In this document: positions 9,946 through 18,032 of the stretch, piece by piece
Position numbering within the stretch: the stretch's first letter is position 1
Layout of the letters: every line of letters begins with the position of its first letter
Assembly: GCA_016718525.1 (NCBI GenBank)
Contig: JADKDD010000002.1
Coordinates: 310,001 to 374,000 of the forward strand
Length of the DNA stretch: 64,000 nucleotides
DNA from: Rhodocyclaceae bacterium
GTDB taxonomy: Bacteria; Pseudomonadota; Gammaproteobacteria; Burkholderiales; Rhodocyclaceae
Reading direction: 5' to 3'
Position numbers and translations under genes: made by a program
The notes under the pieces: model-generated
The model's database searches: none
Seen by the model: the letters and a program-made list of their open reading frames with translations, nothing else
What the model was told of the DNA's origin: nothing

Positions 9946-10737
9946 ATGTGCCAACTGCTTGGGATGAACTGCAATGTTCCCACCGACATTTGTTTTTCTT
10001 TTGACGGCTTTCGCATCCGCGGCGGGCTGACCGATGTGCACAAGGATGGCTGGGGCATCGCGTTTTTTGAGGGTGCCGGTTGTCGGGTGTTTCTTGATGT
10101 CGAAGCCTCGGCAAAGTCTCCCGTGGCCGATCTCGTGCACAGCTACCCGATTCATTCGACTAACGTCATCGCGCATATCCGCAAGGCGACGCAAGGGCGG
10201 GTAGCGCTGGAAAATACCCATCCGTTTCAGCGGGAATTGTGGGGGCGTTATTGGTTGTTCGCCCATAACGGCAATTTGCTCGACTTTGCTCCTCCCTCAG
10301 GCACTCGCTATCGCCGTGTCGGTAGCACCGACTCTGAGTTGGCGTTTTGCTTCCTTTTGCAGACACTGTGTGATCGCTTTCCCGGCGTTATGCCGCCGCG
10401 CACCGAATTGTTCGAGGCAATAGTGGAAATCGCCGGACAGATTGGCAAACACGGCGAATTCAACTTCCTGTTGTCCAATGGCGACAGCTTGTTTGCACAT
10501 TGCGGCAGCAAGCTTTGTTATGTCGTGCGCCAGGCGCCCTTCACCACCGCGCATCTGGCTGATCAGGATGTCAGTGTTGACTTCAGCGAAGTCACCTCTC
10601 CCGACGATCGGGTCGCCGTCATCGCGACACAGGCTTTAACCGACAACGAATCATGGACCACCATCGCGCCGGGTACCCTGATGTTGTTTCACGACGGACT
10701 ACCGATCGACTCTGCAAGCACCGCGATTGCGGTATGA
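9946..10737 (+). CDS. class II glutamine amidotransferase (YafJ-like)
   Basis: 263-residue Ntn-hydrolase of the GATase class II type. Cysteine 2, directly after the initiator methionine (MCQLLGMNCN), would be the N-terminal nucleophile after methionine removal. Other family motifs are DGWGIAFFEG, HIRKATQGRVALENTHPFQRE and WLFAHNGNL, with Arg, His and Gly-Asn in the expected ammonia-chemistry positions. No synthetase domain is attached, so the acceptor is unknown. The start is 3 bp after the pdxA stop, and the last codon overlaps rsmA (ATGA). It is inserted between pdxA and rsmA, where many relatives have nothing or apaG. Confidence 0.88.
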   Translation: MCQLLGMNCNVPTDICFSFDGFRIRGGLTDVHKDGWGIAFFEGAGCRVFLDVEASAKSPVADLVHSYPIHSTNVIAHIRKATQGRVALENTHPFQRELWGRYWLFAHNGNLLDFAPPSGTRYRRVGSTDSELAFCFLLQTLCDRFPGVMPPRTELFEAIVEIAGQIGKHGEFNFLLSNGDSLFAHCGSKLCYVVRQAPFTTAHLADQDVSVDFSEVTSPDDRVAVIATQALTDNESWTTIAPGTLMLFHDGLPIDSASTAIAV

Positions 10738-11624
10738 GTTCAGTCAATAAAATTCAGGGTCACACTGCGCGCAAACGATTCGGGCAAAATTTTCTGGTCG
10801 CGCAGAACGTGATCAAGAGCATCATCGACGCGATTGCCGCAAAGGATGGCGAGACCATTATCGAAATCGGGCCCGGATTGGGCGCCCTGACCGAGCCTCT
10901 GTTGCAGCGCATCCCCCACTTGCATGTGGTCGAAATCGACCGCGACTTGATCGCCCGTCTGCGTTCGCGCTACCCGCCTGAGCGATTGACGATACATCAA
11001 GGTGATGCATTGGAATTCGATTTTGGTAGCATCAAACGTAGCGGGCAACTGAAAATTATTGGCAATCTCCCGTACAACATTTCCAGTCCGTTGCTTTTTC
11101 ATCTGGTGAAATTTGCGCCCATCGTGGCCGAGATGCATTTCATGCTGCAAAAGGAAGTCGTCGACCGGATGGTGGCGAGCCCCGGTACCAAGGATTTCGG
11201 TCGCCTGTCGGTGATGCTGCAATATCGTTACCACATGGAATGCTTGTTCATCGTGCCACCCGAATCATTCGACCCGGCGCCAAAAGTGGAATCCGCGATT
11301 GTGCGTATGATCCCGCGCCGGTCCAGTTCGTCAGTTGGTGTCGGTAATACAGGGAGGTCGCAAGGCCGGAAGTGCCCCGGAGAGGGTACGCCGTCACCAC
11401 AAGCACTAGACGAAGCACGCTTCGCCGAGATCGTGCTGGCGGCATTTTCACAGCGTCGCAAAATGTTGCGCAACACGCTGCGCGGACACCTCACGGATAC
11501 GGAATTGACTGCACTGAGTATCGATCCGATGGCACGCGCCGAAGATATTGGCGTTGCCGATTATGTCCGTTTGAGCAATTATCTGGATGTTCGTCATACC
11601 GCTGAGAGCGCACGGAAGAAATAA
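10734..11624 (+). CDS. rsmA: 16S rRNA A1518/A1519 dimethyltransferase, with repeat-derived insert
   Basis: 296-residue KsgA family methyltransferase that dimethylates two adjacent adenines in helix 45 of 16S rRNA. It shows ARKRFGQNFL, the SAM site EIGPGLGALTEPL, the catalytic GNLPYNISSPLLFHL, FMLQKEVVDRMV and the C-terminal QRRKMLRNTL. Compared with E. coli KsgA recalled from memory, the spacing from the PKVESAIVRM motif to QRRK is about 22 residues longer. The extra stretch (about residues 200-221, rich in Gly, Ser and Arg) is encoded by a 65 bp dispersed repeat (11332-11396) read in frame. It lies in the linker before the C-terminal subdomain, so the enzyme is probably active. Start by ATGA overlap with the preceding gene. 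Confidence 0.93.
   Translation: MSSVNKIQGHTARKRFGQNFLVAQNVIKSIIDAIAAKDGETIIEIGPGLGALTEPLLQRIPHLHVVEIDRDLIARLRSRYPPERLTIHQGDALEFDFGSIKRSGQLKIIGNLPYNISSPLLFHLVKFAPIVAEMHFMLQKEVVDRMVASPGTKDFGRLSVMLQYRYHMECLFIVPPESFDPAPKVESAIVRMIPRRSSSSVGVGNTGRSQGRKCPGEGTPSPQALDEARFAEIVLAAFSQRRKMLRNTLRGHLTDTELTALSIDPMARAEDIGVADYVRLSNYLDVRHTAESARKK
11332..11396 (+). repeat. dispersed repeat, long form, inside rsmA
   Basis: 65 bp beginning CAGTTGGTG and ending GAGAGGGTACGCCGTCA. By hand alignment it matches the intergenic copy at 18283-18347 at 52 of 65 positions without gaps. It is read in frame as part of rsmA. The terminal stem found in the intergenic copy is not preserved here. Confidence 0.85.
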
Positions 11625-11708
11625 GCAAATTTCTTAAAGGTATAACAATTCAGCCAACGTTCAAGCGACGCTTCGGTAAAATTGTGCTTTACCGTCAGGA
11701 CTCACACC

Positions 11709-12485
11709 TTGTCAAAGTTTGCTACTGAGCACGTTATCAGCGTGCATCACTGGAACGATACCTTATTCAGTTTTCGCACCACGCGAGATCCGGGCCTGCG
11801 TTTCGAAAACGGCCATTTCGTGATGATCGGGCTTGAAGTGGAAGGCAAGACCATCGCCCGCGCCTATAGCATCGCCAGCGCCAATCACGACGAGCATCTC
11901 GAGTTCTTCAGCATCAAGGTGGCGAATGGCCCGCTGACCTCGCGCCTGCAAAATATCAAGGTCGGCGACCCGATTCTGGTCAGCCGCAAACCCACCGGCA
12001 CGCTGGTGTTGCGCGACTTGAAGCCGGGCAAGAACCTCTACATGTTTTCATCCGGCACCGGACTGGCACCGTTCCTGAGCTTGATCCATGACCCGGAAAC
12101 CTACGAGCGCTTTGAGAATGTGGTGCTGGTACATGGCGTGAGGTTTATTAATGAACTCGCCTACGCCGAATTGATCGAAACGCGCTTGCCCGAGCACGAA
12201 TATTTGGGTGAAATGGTGAAAGAGCGCTTGATCTACTACCCGACAGTGACTCGAGAAGCATTTCGCAATGAAGGGCGCATTACAACACTGATCGAATCCG
12301 GAAAATTATGCGCAGATATTGGGTTGCCACCACTCAACCCGGAAACCGATCGTGCCATGATCTGCGGCAGCCCGGCAATGCTCGGTGACATCAGCAAATT
12401 ATTGGATCAGCGCGGTTTTGTGATCTCGCCACATACCGGCGTGGCCGGTGATTATGTGATTGAGCGGGCTTTTGTCGAAAAGTAA
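11709..12485 (+). CDS. fpr: ferredoxin/flavodoxin--NADP(+) reductase
   Basis: 258-residue FAD enzyme that moves electrons between NADPH and ferredoxin or flavodoxin. It carries the FAD-binding RAYSIASAN motif, the NADP-phosphate loop SSGTGLAPFLSLI, VHGVR, and the C-terminal MICGSPAML, ending in the aromatic/acidic tail ERAFVEK. A TTG at 11709 with AGGA 8-9 bp upstream gives the family-typical start MSKFATEHVISVHHW. An upstream in-frame TTG at 11682 would add nine residues and is less likely. It is convergent with the small membrane-protein gene 17 bp downstream. Confidence 0.92.
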   Translation: MSKFATEHVISVHHWNDTLFSFRTTRDPGLRFENGHFVMIGLEVEGKTIARAYSIASANHDEHLEFFSIKVANGPLTSRLQNIKVGDPILVSRKPTGTLVLRDLKPGKNLYMFSSGTGLAPFLSLIHDPETYERFENVVLVHGVRFINELAYAELIETRLPEHEYLGEMVKERLIYYPTVTREAFRNEGRITTLIESGKLCADIGLPPLNPETDRAMICGSPAMLGDISKLLDQRGFVISPHTGVAGDYVIERAFVEK

Positions 12486-12502
12486 AACGGGGTAGGCGGC
12501 GA

Positions 12503-12808
12503 TCAAAAACACTGCAGCAGGTTGGCTGTGCAGTATTCGCGCTTCAAGTAAGCCAAGCCGATCCAGGCCCAGAACAAGACAAAGAAAGCGACGAACGGCA
12601 GATGCTTGTCCAGGATTTGCGGTGGAGAAATCAATCGTATGACTTTGATCACCGGACTGGTGACGAGGATAAATAATTTGTACATCGGGTTATTGGCTCG
12701 CCCACGTCCGGCCAGCACGTACAGCAGGCCCTGACCCAGCAAAAACAACAAGGCAACTTCAACTAGGGCGCGTAGAACGCCAAGAATGAGTAGTTCGGGA
12801 TGACTCAT
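12503..12808 (-). CDS. small membrane protein, YggT-like
   Basis: 101 residues with two or three hydrophobic segments (about residues 7-32, 45-60 and 68-90) separated by a basic/polar loop (AGRGRANNPMYKL). The segment LVTSPVIKVIRLISPPQ, a Pro/Ile-rich turn followed by a helix, resembles the YggT/YGGT family, which is linked to osmotic shock and division sites. The match is weak and by eye only. It lies convergent to fpr and divergent from the TPR gene, with 39 bp between the two starts. Confidence 0.6.
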   Translation of the reverse strand: MSHPELLILGVLRALVEVALLFLLGQGLLYVLAGRGRANNPMYKLFILVTSPVIKVIRLISPPQILDKHLPFVAFFVLFWAWIGLAYLKREYCTANLLQCF

Positions 12809-12847
12809 GGTAAGGTTCGCTTCCTTCTAACTTTTAGTGTGTGATTC

Positions 12848-13438
12848 ATGAAATTTGAGCATTGGCAACATTATGCGCGAGGCTGGCTGTGGCTGTTCTT
12901 CAAACGCGAAAAACAAGCTTACGAAGAGTTCCGATTAGCTTACTCGCGCGATCCGAACCACCTTCAAACCTTGCTCCATTTAGCTTCGATCGATGCCAGT
13001 CAGAAACGCTTCACCGCTGCTGAAAAATGGTTTGAAAAGGCGCTCGTCATTACACCCGACGACTCACCAACCTGGTTCAATCTTGCGTTTGTTCGCGAAA
13101 CTGCGGGCGCTCCCGCAAGGGCGATTCCCGCCTTCATGGAGTCAGTGCGCTGCAACCCCAATCAAGATCTTGCCTGGTACGGCATGGGGCTGGCGCATGC
13201 GCGCCTGGGCCAACACACCGAGGCCGTCAAAGCGTTTGAAAAGGTCGCTGAACTGCAACCGATGTATGGCGACGGCTTGTATCAGCTTGGAATGGCCTAC
13301 CATCATGCAAACTGTCCGGATCAGGTCAAACGTGTCGTGACCCGTTTAGTGGATTTCGAACCAAAGACCGCCAAGAAGCTCGTGCATGACGCACAACGCT
13401 CGGACTTGAAGTCTTTGATCCCTGATCTGCCATTTTGA
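12848..13438 (+). CDS. TPR-repeat protein
   Basis: 196 residues, with about four 34-residue tetratricopeptide units covering residues 20-160. Consensus stretches are AYEEFRLAYSRDPN, TAAEKWFEKALVITPDD, AIPAFMESVRCNPNQ and EAVKAFEKVAELQP. There is no signal peptide or membrane segment, so it is probably a cytoplasmic protein-interaction scaffold. The N-terminal HYARGWLWLFFKR could be membrane-proximal. The specific role is unknown. A bidirectional terminator lies 100 bp downstream. Confidence 0.85.
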   Translation: MKFEHWQHYARGWLWLFFKREKQAYEEFRLAYSRDPNHLQTLLHLASIDASQKRFTAAEKWFEKALVITPDDSPTWFNLAFVRETAGAPARAIPAFMESVRCNPNQDLAWYGMGLAHARLGQHTEAVKAFEKVAELQPMYGDGLYQLGMAYHHANCPDQVKRVVTRLVDFEPKTAKKLVHDAQRSDLKSLIPDLPF

Positions 13439-13458
13439 ATGGTCGGTGATCGGATCAC

Positions 13459-13484
13459 CAGTTGGTGCTGACAAGACGCCGTCA
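13459..13484 (+). repeat. dispersed repeat, short form
   Basis: 26 bp starting CAGTTGGTGCTG and ending GACGCCGTCA, 20 bp after the TPR gene stop codon and before the terminator hairpin. It belongs to the family listed at 18283, 23268, 25992, 33684, 40142, 53741 and 61019. Confidence 0.85.
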
Positions 13485-13542
13485 CGGCAAAATTGTCCGT
13501 CTTGAACCAGACTCCCAGCTTGCATCGGCGACGAGTTGAAAA

Positions 13543-13576
13543 AAAACCGACCCTGCCTTTCAGCAGCGTCGGTTTT
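13543..13576. terminator. bidirectional intrinsic terminator
   Basis: Perfect 9-bp arms AAAACCGAC (13543-13551) and GTCGGTTTT (13568-13576) around a 16-nt loop, with A- and T-runs on the outer sides. It lies between two convergent genes, the TPR gene (+) and the symporter gene (-), and can serve both. Confidence 0.85.
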
Positions 13577-13618
13577 GATTGGCGGCAGGGATTTCTCCCC
13601 GCCTTGATGCCCTTACGC

Positions 13619-15739
13619 TTAGTGCCCGGCGCTTCCGGCTGACACTGTGCCATCCAGGCTTGGATAGCGCACATTGTCGACCATCTCCTGAATCTCCTGG
13701 CTGGGCGCTTTGGTGATCAGGCTACCGATAATGACGCCAAGGAAGCCAACCGGGATGCCGAACGTGCCGGCTGCAATCGGGTTCATATCCCACCACTTCG
13801 GTGCATTAACGCCGAAGAACGGATAGGTCATGTACATGTAGTACGCACATACCCCAAGGCCCAAGGTCATGCCCAGCACCGCACCGAAGTAATTGGCGCG
13901 GCGCCAGAAGACGCCGCAGACCAAGGCCGGGAAGAATGCTGAAGCCGCCAAAGAGAAGGCTGCGCCCACCAGGAACAAGATGTCGCCCGGCTTCAGGCTG
14001 GTGACATAGGCTGCAACCAAGGCAACCACCACCAACAGTCCTTTCGATACCGCAAGACGACGAATCGTCGATGCATTCGGGTCAATCATCTTGTAGTAAA
14101 GGTCATGGCTCATTGCATTGGCGATCGTCAGCAGCAGGCCGTCAGCCGTTGAAAGCGCAGCAGCCAAGCCACCGGCCGCCACCAGGCCGGAGATGACATA
14201 GGGCAAGCCGGCGATTTCGGGTGTGGCCAAAACGATCAAGTCACCGCCGATCACGATTTCGGCCAGTTGCACGATGCCATCTTTGTTGATGTCAGAAATC
14301 GACATCAGCGTCTTGTCCACCGCTGCCCAGTTGCTGACCCAGGCAGGCAGCGCCGAGAAGCTGCTGCCCACCAGCGAACTGTAGACCTCGTACTTGGCCA
14401 GAATCGCCAATGCAGGTGCCGTGAAGTAGAGCAAGAAAATGAAGAACAGCGACCAGAACACGGAAACCCGCGCCTCATGCACCGACGGTGTCGTGTAGTA
14501 ACGCATCAAGATATGCGGCAAGGCAGCAGTGCCGACCATGAGGCACATCACTAGGGCAAGGAAGTTCTTCTTCGCAATGCTTCGGTTCTTCTCCACTTCT
14601 TCGGGAGTTTTTCCGGTTGCAGGGAAAGGTTCGGCATGGGCTTTGACAGGTGCCGCGCGTGCGCCAATCCCTTTGTCCTTGGTCCATGCTGCTTTAGCCG
14701 CTGCCACATCAACCGGGAAGTCCTTGAGCGCCTTTTCAGCAGCCTCAATCGCTTTCGGGTCGGCGGGAGGCGTTGCTGCCTTAAGATCGGCAACCTTGGC
14801 GGCAACCTTGGCCTTCTCCTCTGCCAGATAAGCGTCCTTGCCTGCCTCCAGGCCTTTCAGTTTTGCGTCTGCTACAGCAGCCCGTTCCCTGAAGATCGCC
14901 CGCACGGTTTCTTCTGCTGCACCTTTAACCGTCGCCTTGTCATTGAATTCTTTTTCCAGGGCAGTGACTTGAGGCAATGCAGTCGAGTAGGCAGATATCT
15001 GCGGAATAGGATTGCCGGTGTGCTTGACCGATAGCCAAACCACCGGAATCATGTAGGCCACGATCAAGATGATGTACTGGGCGACTTGCGTCCAGGTCAC
15101 CGCCTTCATGCCGCCGAGGAAGGAGCAAACGAGGATACCGGCGAGACCGACAAACACCCCGATTTCAAATTCCAGGCCGGTAAAGCGCGCCGTGATCAGG
15201 CCGACACCGTAAATTTGCGCAATCACATAAGTGAATGAGCACGTGATGGCGGCGACCACGCCGATGAAACGTGGCAGGTGACCACCAAAGCGGGCGCCGA
15301 GGAAGTCGGGGATCGTGAATTGACCGAACTTGCGCAGGTAGGGAGCCAGAAACAGCGCCACCAAACAGTAGCCGCCGGTCCAACCCAGAACAAACGCCAA
15401 GCCGTCATAACCCGACAGGTACAAGGTTCCAGCCATGCCAATAAAGCTGGCGGCTGACATCCAGTCTGCGCCGGTAGCCATGCCGTTAAACAGCGCAGGA
15501 ACTCGCCGGCCGGCGACGTAATACTCGCCAACGTCCGAGGTCTTCGACATAAAGCCGATACCGGCATACAAGGCGATGGTGGCGAACAGGAACATGTAGC
15601 CGAGAATCTTGTTCGGCACGCCCATCTGCTCGAGGATGCCAACAAGGACAACGAAGGCGACGAAGCCGCCGGTGTAAAAGGTGTAATACCTTTTCAGGTT
15701 CGCCAGAAATTGTTTGTGACTGCTAGTTTGAGTGGCCAT
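13619..15739 (-). CDS. sodium:solute symporter, VC_2705/ActP-like, with cytosolic insert and EF-hand loop
   Basis: 706-residue SSS-family transporter, probably for acetate or another small monocarboxylate, with about 13 membrane helices. Family motifs include SDVGEYYVAGRRVPALFNGMA, GADWMSAASFIGMAG and GWTGGYCLVALFLAP. About 130 residues between two helices (roughly 250-385) are a charged Ala/Lys/Glu-rich insert that looks helical. Residues 483-494, DINKDGIVQLAE, fit a 12-position EF-hand calcium loop (D1, N3, D5, G6, E12). It shares one base with the preceding DUF4212 stop (TAATG). A paralogue with the same insert lies at 47280-49352. Confidence 0.92.
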   Translation of the reverse strand: MATQTSSHKQFLANLKRYYTFYTGGFVAFVVLVGILEQMGVPNKILGYMFLFATIALYAGIGFMSKTSDVGEYYVAGRRVPALFNGMATGADWMSAASFIGMAGTLYLSGYDGLAFVLGWTGGYCLVALFLAPYLRKFGQFTIPDFLGARFGGHLPRFIGVVAAITCSFTYVIAQIYGVGLITARFTGLEFEIGVFVGLAGILVCSFLGGMKAVTWTQVAQYIILIVAYMIPVVWLSVKHTGNPIPQISAYSTALPQVTALEKEFNDKATVKGAAEETVRAIFRERAAVADAKLKGLEAGKDAYLAEEKAKVAAKVADLKAATPPADPKAIEAAEKALKDFPVDVAAAKAAWTKDKGIGARAAPVKAHAEPFPATGKTPEEVEKNRSIAKKNFLALVMCLMVGTAALPHILMRYYTTPSVHEARVSVFWSLFFIFLLYFTAPALAILAKYEVYSSLVGSSFSALPAWVSNWAAVDKTLMSISDINKDGIVQLAEIVIGGDLIVLATPEIAGLPYVISGLVAAGGLAAALSTADGLLLTIANAMSHDLYYKMIDPNASTIRRLAVSKGLLVVVALVAAYVTSLKPGDILFLVGAAFSLAASAFFPALVCGVFWRRANYFGAVLGMTLGLGVCAYYMYMTYPFFGVNAPKWWDMNPIAAGTFGIPVGFLGVIIGSLITKAPSQEIQEMVDNVRYPSLDGTVSAGSAGH

Positions 15740-16002
15740 TATTCGAGCTCCCCTTCATGAACGCCGTACTCTTTATCCAGGTTGTTCATATAGCGGGCGT
15801 AGTACCAAATGATCAATACATAAATGATCAACGAGCCTTGCGCCGACATGTAAAAGCCCAGGGGGCCGAGGAAGGTGATTTCATTCAGTTCACGTGCATA
15901 CCAACCCATAACAAAGGTGGCGACAAACCAGATCGCCAGCAAAATGCCGGTAATCCTCAAATTGATGTTCCAGTATTGCTTGTGCCTCTCAGTTAGCTGC
16001 AT
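15739..16002 (-). CDS. DUF4212 symporter small subunit
   Basis: 87-residue membrane protein with two transmembrane helices (about residues 17-37 and 48-70). It has the typical HKQYWNINLRI start, WFVATFVMGWYA and LGFYMSAQGSLIIYVLIIWYYARYMNNLDKEYGV. DUF4212 proteins are encoded just upstream of VC_2705-type symporters and are taken to be their small partner. The ATG at 16002 has an AAAGGAG site upstream; the longer open frame beyond it is not family-like. It overlaps the symporter start by one base. Confidence 0.92.
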   Translation of the reverse strand: MQLTERHKQYWNINLRITGILLAIWFVATFVMGWYARELNEITFLGPLGFYMSAQGSLIIYVLIIWYYARYMNNLDKEYGVHEGELE

Positions 16003-16335
16003 TGCGCGTCTCCTTTGTTGTGTGCATGGCGCGTTGGCCGTGCAATCGTTGTACAACAATTCCCGCCGAGCGTAGACCGACGGATTTACCACCGGAGTAT
16101 TGTCGGCCAGACTCGCTTACGTCTTCCTTACGGCAATCGGATGCTTTTCTTGCGTCATGCTGACGATATCCTTACGTCATACTGACAACGCTGGAAGCCC
16201 CGTCAATCAAGGCCTCCGTAAGAATTTCGTAAGCGCGCGGTCAGTGTGACGTAAGGCCTCCAATTCAGACTTCTCCCCAAGCCACACCCATTCAATATTC
16301 CGTGGCGGCGTTTTTCACTATCTAAAGGAGACAGC
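16003..16335. promoter_or_regulatory. divergent control region with phased CTTACG array
   Basis: 333 bp between the DUF4212/symporter operon (-) and the MHS transporter (+), with no gene. CTTRCG hexamers occur on the + strand at 16116, 16127, 16149 and 16171 (steps of 11, 22 and 22 bp), and inverted as CGTAAG at 16217, 16228 and 16250 (steps of 11 and 22 bp). The 16-mers at 16149 and 16171 are near-identical direct repeats, and 16240-16255 is their inverse complement with one mismatch to the 16171 copy. A palindrome centred on GTTGTACAAC lies at 16048-16057. An AAAGGAG site precedes the MHS start. Confidence 0.75.
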
Positions 16336-18012
16336 ATGGCCAGTAACACAGCCGCCCTATCCGGTTCATCGGCGCAGACTGCCCCGATCACCGCTGAGGA
16401 GAAGAAAGTCATCTTCGCCTCGTCGCTCGGCACCATTTTCGAGTGGTACGATTTTTATTTGTTCGGTGTGATGGCTGCCGTCATCGCCAAGAACTTTTTC
16501 ACTTCGCTTGACGAACAAACCCGCCTGATTTTTACGCTACTGGCATTTGCCGCCGGATTCGCCGTACGTCCTTTTGGCGCGCTGGTGTTCGGTCGTCTTG
16601 GCGATTTGGTCGGGCGCAAATACACCTTCCTCATCACCATCCTGATCATGGGCGTGTCGACTTTCATCGTTGGTCTGTTGCCCAACTACAACGCCATCGG
16701 CATCGCTGCACCGATCATTCTGATCAGCTTGCGAATGCTACAGGGACTGGCTTTGGGGGGTGAATACGGCGGTGCCGCTACCTATGTCGCTGAACACGCG
16801 CCTGAGGGTCGCCGTGGTCTTTACACCAGCTTCATTCAAACCACCGCCACCATCGGCCTGATGCTGGCACTGTTAGTCATCCTCGGCACCCGCACTGCAG
16901 TTGGCGAGGAAGCCTTTGCTGATTGGGGCTGGCGTATCCCTTACCTGCTTTCGGTTGTCCTGCTCGCCGTGTCGGTCTGGATTCGCTTGCAGCTTTCCGA
17001 GTCGCCGGCATTTCAGAAGCTGAAAGACGAAGGCAAGTTGTCCAAGGCGCCGATCGGCGAAGCATTCGGGCAGTGGAAAAACCTGAAGATTGTGATCCTG
17101 GCATTGGTCGGACTGACCGCTGGTCAAGCCGTGGTGTGGTACACCGGTCAGTTCTACGCATTGTTCTTCCTTGAGAAAATGGCAAGGCTCGACGGTGCGA
17201 CAGCCAACATTCTGGTCGCCGTGAGTTTGGTCATCGGCACACCAGGATTCATTTTCTTCGGCTGGCTTTCAGACAAGATCGGTCGCAAGCCCATCATCAT
17301 GGCCGGCTGCCTGATTGCCATCCTGACCTACTTCCCGCTATTCAATGGTCTGCTTGAATACGCCAACCCGGATCTTGCCCGCGCTCAGGCCACCAGCCCG
17401 ATCGTTGTCACCTCTGATCCGAAACAGTGTTCATTCCAGTTCAACCCGACCGGCGTCGCCAAATTCACTACTACCTGTGATGTGGCGAAAGCCTATCTGG
17501 CCAGCAATGGTTTGAACTACACCAATGTGGAAGTTCCCGGCCAAGCTGTGGCGCAAGTCAAGTTCGGTGACAAAGTGATCAACAGCTATGACGGCACTGG
17601 CGCAACAGCGAAAGAGGATGGTGTTCGCTTCAAGGCCGAGATGGGTGCTGCCGTTAAAGACGCTGGCTATCCAGCCAAAGCTGATCCGGCAAAGGTCAAC
17701 AAGCCAATGCTGGTCTTGATTCTGACCATCATGGTGATTTACGTAACCATGGTCTATGGACCAATCGCCGCCATGCTGGTTGAAATGTTCCCGACGCGCA
17801 TTCGCTACACTTCGATGTCCTTGCCCTACCACATCGGTAACGGTTGGTTTGGCGGCTTCCTGCCAGCCACCAGCTTCGCCATTGTGGCCGCGTATGGCAA
17901 CATCTACAGCGGACTGTGGTACCCGATTGTCATCGCGGGCATCACCTTCGTGGTTGGCATGTTGTTTGTCAAGGAAACCAAAGACAGCGACGTCTATCAC
18001 TCACAGTCGTAA
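16336..18012 (+). CDS. MHS-family MFS transporter with extra hydrophilic insert
   Basis: 558-residue metabolite:H+ symporter of the ShiA/KgtP type, likely for a carboxylate. MFS motifs are FEWYDFYLFG in helix 1, the loop GRLGDLVGRKYTF and its repeat GWLSDKIGRKPIIMAG, and RMLQGLALGGEYGGAATYVAEHAPEGRRG. The family is normally about 430-450 residues. Here about 110 extra residues (roughly 345-455, bases 17371-17700) interrupt the C-terminal half between helices, with two cysteines and a polar, probably periplasmic composition. It is divergent from the symporter operon and followed 20 bp later by a 63-residue ORF. Confidence 0.9.
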   Translation: MASNTAALSGSSAQTAPITAEEKKVIFASSLGTIFEWYDFYLFGVMAAVIAKNFFTSLDEQTRLIFTLLAFAAGFAVRPFGALVFGRLGDLVGRKYTFLITILIMGVSTFIVGLLPNYNAIGIAAPIILISLRMLQGLALGGEYGGAATYVAEHAPEGRRGLYTSFIQTTATIGLMLALLVILGTRTAVGEEAFADWGWRIPYLLSVVLLAVSVWIRLQLSESPAFQKLKDEGKLSKAPIGEAFGQWKNLKIVILALVGLTAGQAVVWYTGQFYALFFLEKMARLDGATANILVAVSLVIGTPGFIFFGWLSDKIGRKPIIMAGCLIAILTYFPLFNGLLEYANPDLARAQATSPIVVTSDPKQCSFQFNPTGVAKFTTTCDVAKAYLASNGLNYTNVEVPGQAVAQVKFGDKVINSYDGTGATAKEDGVRFKAEMGAAVKDAGYPAKADPAKVNKPMLVLILTIMVIYVTMVYGPIAAMLVEMFPTRIRYTSMSLPYHIGNGWFGGFLPATSFAIVAAYGNIYSGLWYPIVIAGITFVVGMLFVKETKDSDVYHSQS

Positions 18013-18032
18013 AAATACAAAGGAGCATTGTT

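Noticed and set aside
11682..11708. Upstream TTG as start of the ferredoxin reductase
   Set aside because: The ribosome site and the family-typical SKFATEHV N-terminus favour the TTG at 11709.
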